Of a DNA stretch of 64,000 nt, positions 62,999 through 64,000 are shown in pieces (positions within the stretch are counted from its first letter, which is position 1; each line of letters begins with the position of its first letter). The translations under genes and the position numbers were made by a program. A model generated the notes under the pieces. The model saw only the letters and a list, made by a program, of their open reading frames with translations. It searched no databases and was not told the DNA's origin. This DNA comes from Stentor coeruleus (lineage: Eukaryota; Ciliophora; Heterotrichea; Heterotrichida; Stentoridae): NCBI GenBank assembly GCA_001970955.1, contig MPUH01000294.1, positions 1-64,000 on the forward strand, in the 5' to 3' direction.

Positions 62999-64000
62999 TT
63001 AAAAGCATATTTTGGTATTAACTAAACTATTTCTTATTTCTAGGCCCTTTTTTTCATTGCTTTCAATTTTTACTGAATGCTTTTTCAGTTTCAAAGCATC
63101 ATCTCTTGCAAGAGTTCTTGCAAATTCATCTTTGCTATGCTTAGAAATTTGACCTGAAAAGCAATCAGTTGAAGATGAGTCAAAACGAGGGGTTTTAAAT
63201 ATCTCAGCATATATTTCTTCTATTTCACTAGACTGAATTTCATCCATCGGAGGTACTGGTTTTAATGAACTCCTCCTTTTTCTAATCTATCCACTTTCTT
63301 ACTGTTTCTTGAATTCCTTTCAGTTGTTTTAGCGTTATCACTTTCATGTATTTTTTTATCTACCAAAGCTTTTGCAATGTTAATTTTATACTGGTTTATA
63401 CTATTGATATGCCTAGTTGTTTCATCGTTTTTCATAAGTGCTTCATCTAGTAGAACATCAATATCTATATCATCATCAGAATCATCAAAATATTCGCTTA
63501 TATCATCATTTTTTGGTTTAAATTTTTTTATTTTATTAGACTCTGCTATATATTTTCTCAATAATTTCGCACTAAACAAATCCTGAACCGAGCCATTTAA
63601 GCAGTTTTTTTTAAAGTCCTCATATTTCAAAGTTGAATTCCCTTTAGTTATTTCCTTGTATATCTGAGTCATGATTTTTTTTTTGTTTTTATCAAGATTT
63701 AAAATATAGTCTTGTAGAATTTTACTTGATGGATTTTTTGAATTACAGTAGCTAGGTATAATCTCCAAGGCTACCAAAAAAATATTATGAATCATAATCA
63801 AAACAGTTCTTTTGTCAATTACCTTCGAGGCTTCGATATCATAGTTTTTAAACAAAATTAATATTTTTTGTTGATTTGTTGCTTTTGACAACAGCAGGCA
63901 AAGAGTTTTAAGTAAGTCTGTTGAGTAAAGTTTTTCATAATCGTTAGTACTATGAGATTTCTCAAACAGTTCATAGAAATCTGAAAACTGACTGTATGGA
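62999..64000 (-). CDS. Degenerate EF-hand protein, partial at right edge, with apparent frameshift
   Basis: The frame enters from the right edge (YSQFSDFYELFEKSHS..., LLKTLCLLLSKATNQQKILILF) and runs to TAA at 63262. The layout recalls calcineurin-B-like EF-hand proteins (LFKNYDIEASKVIDKRTV; YKEITKGNSTLKYEDFKKNC), but loops lack most calcium-binding acidic residues. A stretch of Asp follows (DDSDDDIDIDV). A second frame, open from about 63,290 and containing MDEIQSSEIEEIYAEIF, continues to 62999. The two overlap by tens of bases in different frames. No 15-nt intron fits, so I suspect a one-base error or a real frameshift in one gene. The true start lies outside the window. Confidence 0.55.

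Noticed and set aside
1-64000. Assignment to Blepharisma, which shares the telomere unit and 15-nt introns
   Set aside because: TGA is used as a stop in the carboxypeptidase (32750), the 36.8-kb unknown (37547) and the winged-helix gene (46303). Hundreds of residues of long ORFs encode Trp only with TGG.
1-64000. tRNA, rRNA, CRISPR, transposase or virus-derived genes
   Set aside because: No cloverleaf with a TTCGA-type loop, no conserved rRNA segment, no spaced repeat array and no recognisable transposase, polymerase or capsid reading was found by eye.

Overview
The window is almost certainly the left end of a macronuclear chromosome of a heterotrich ciliate, most likely Stentor or a close relative. 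It opens with telomere repeats of the unit CCCTAACA. It is very AT-rich. By reading I placed 19 introns; every one is exactly 15 nt, starts GT, ends AG and has A at position 10. TGA is a genuine stop in at least three genes (at 32750, 37547 and 46303), and long ORFs contain no in-frame TGA. That fits the standard code of Stentor and argues against Blepharisma, which reads TGA as Trp.

Layout. Positions 1-22 are telomere. About 1-18.8 kb is gene-poor and extremely AT-rich. It carries a single-bromodomain BET-like protein, a DUF1015 protein, a small CaaX protein and four two-repeat Myb paralogues. The Mybs share a 12-codon first exon and the same intron position. One of them (6130-6892) is split by a 106-nt insertion whose removal between short direct repeats restores the frame.

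From about 18.9 kb gene density rises sharply. In order: UBTD-type ubiquitin-like protein, an unknown protein, a pepsin-like protein lacking its catalytic aspartates, a DUF229 ectoenzyme (split by an assembly join), a poly(A)-binding-protein-like factor, a dynein heavy-chain stem-like protein without motor, a small acylated protein, a cyclic-nucleotide-binding protein, a cytosolic carboxypeptidase, a C2-like/coiled-coil protein, an unknown zinc-binding protein, LRRC49, an SLC12 cation-chloride cotransporter, N-myristoyltransferase, a winged-helix protein (TFIIIC-like?), a TTLL6/13-type tubulin ligase, a small unknown, a degraded coding relic, a RING-like protein, a zinc-ribbon/J-domain protein, SRP receptor beta, a coiled-coil protein and an acylated ankyrin protein.

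From 57.4 to 62.4 kb lies a tandem minus-strand array of four genes. Each encodes signal peptide, Cys-rich ectodomain, membrane segment and RING-H2. Each looks like two ORFs until the 15-nt intron after the membrane segment is removed. The fourth copy carries two single-base deletions. A gene with degenerate EF-hands runs off the right edge.

Themes. (i) Tubulin glutamylation: an eraser (CCP), a polyglutamylase-complex subunit (LRRC49) and a TTLL polyglutamylase lie within 16 kb. (ii) Lipid modification: N-myristoyltransferase plus three proteins with MGxxx N-termini, two of them with nearby Cys. (iii) Flanks show strong strand asymmetry: C-rich and G-poor upstream of genes, G-rich and C-poor downstream, on the coding strand. 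No tRNA, rRNA, CRISPR, viral or transposon gene was recognised.
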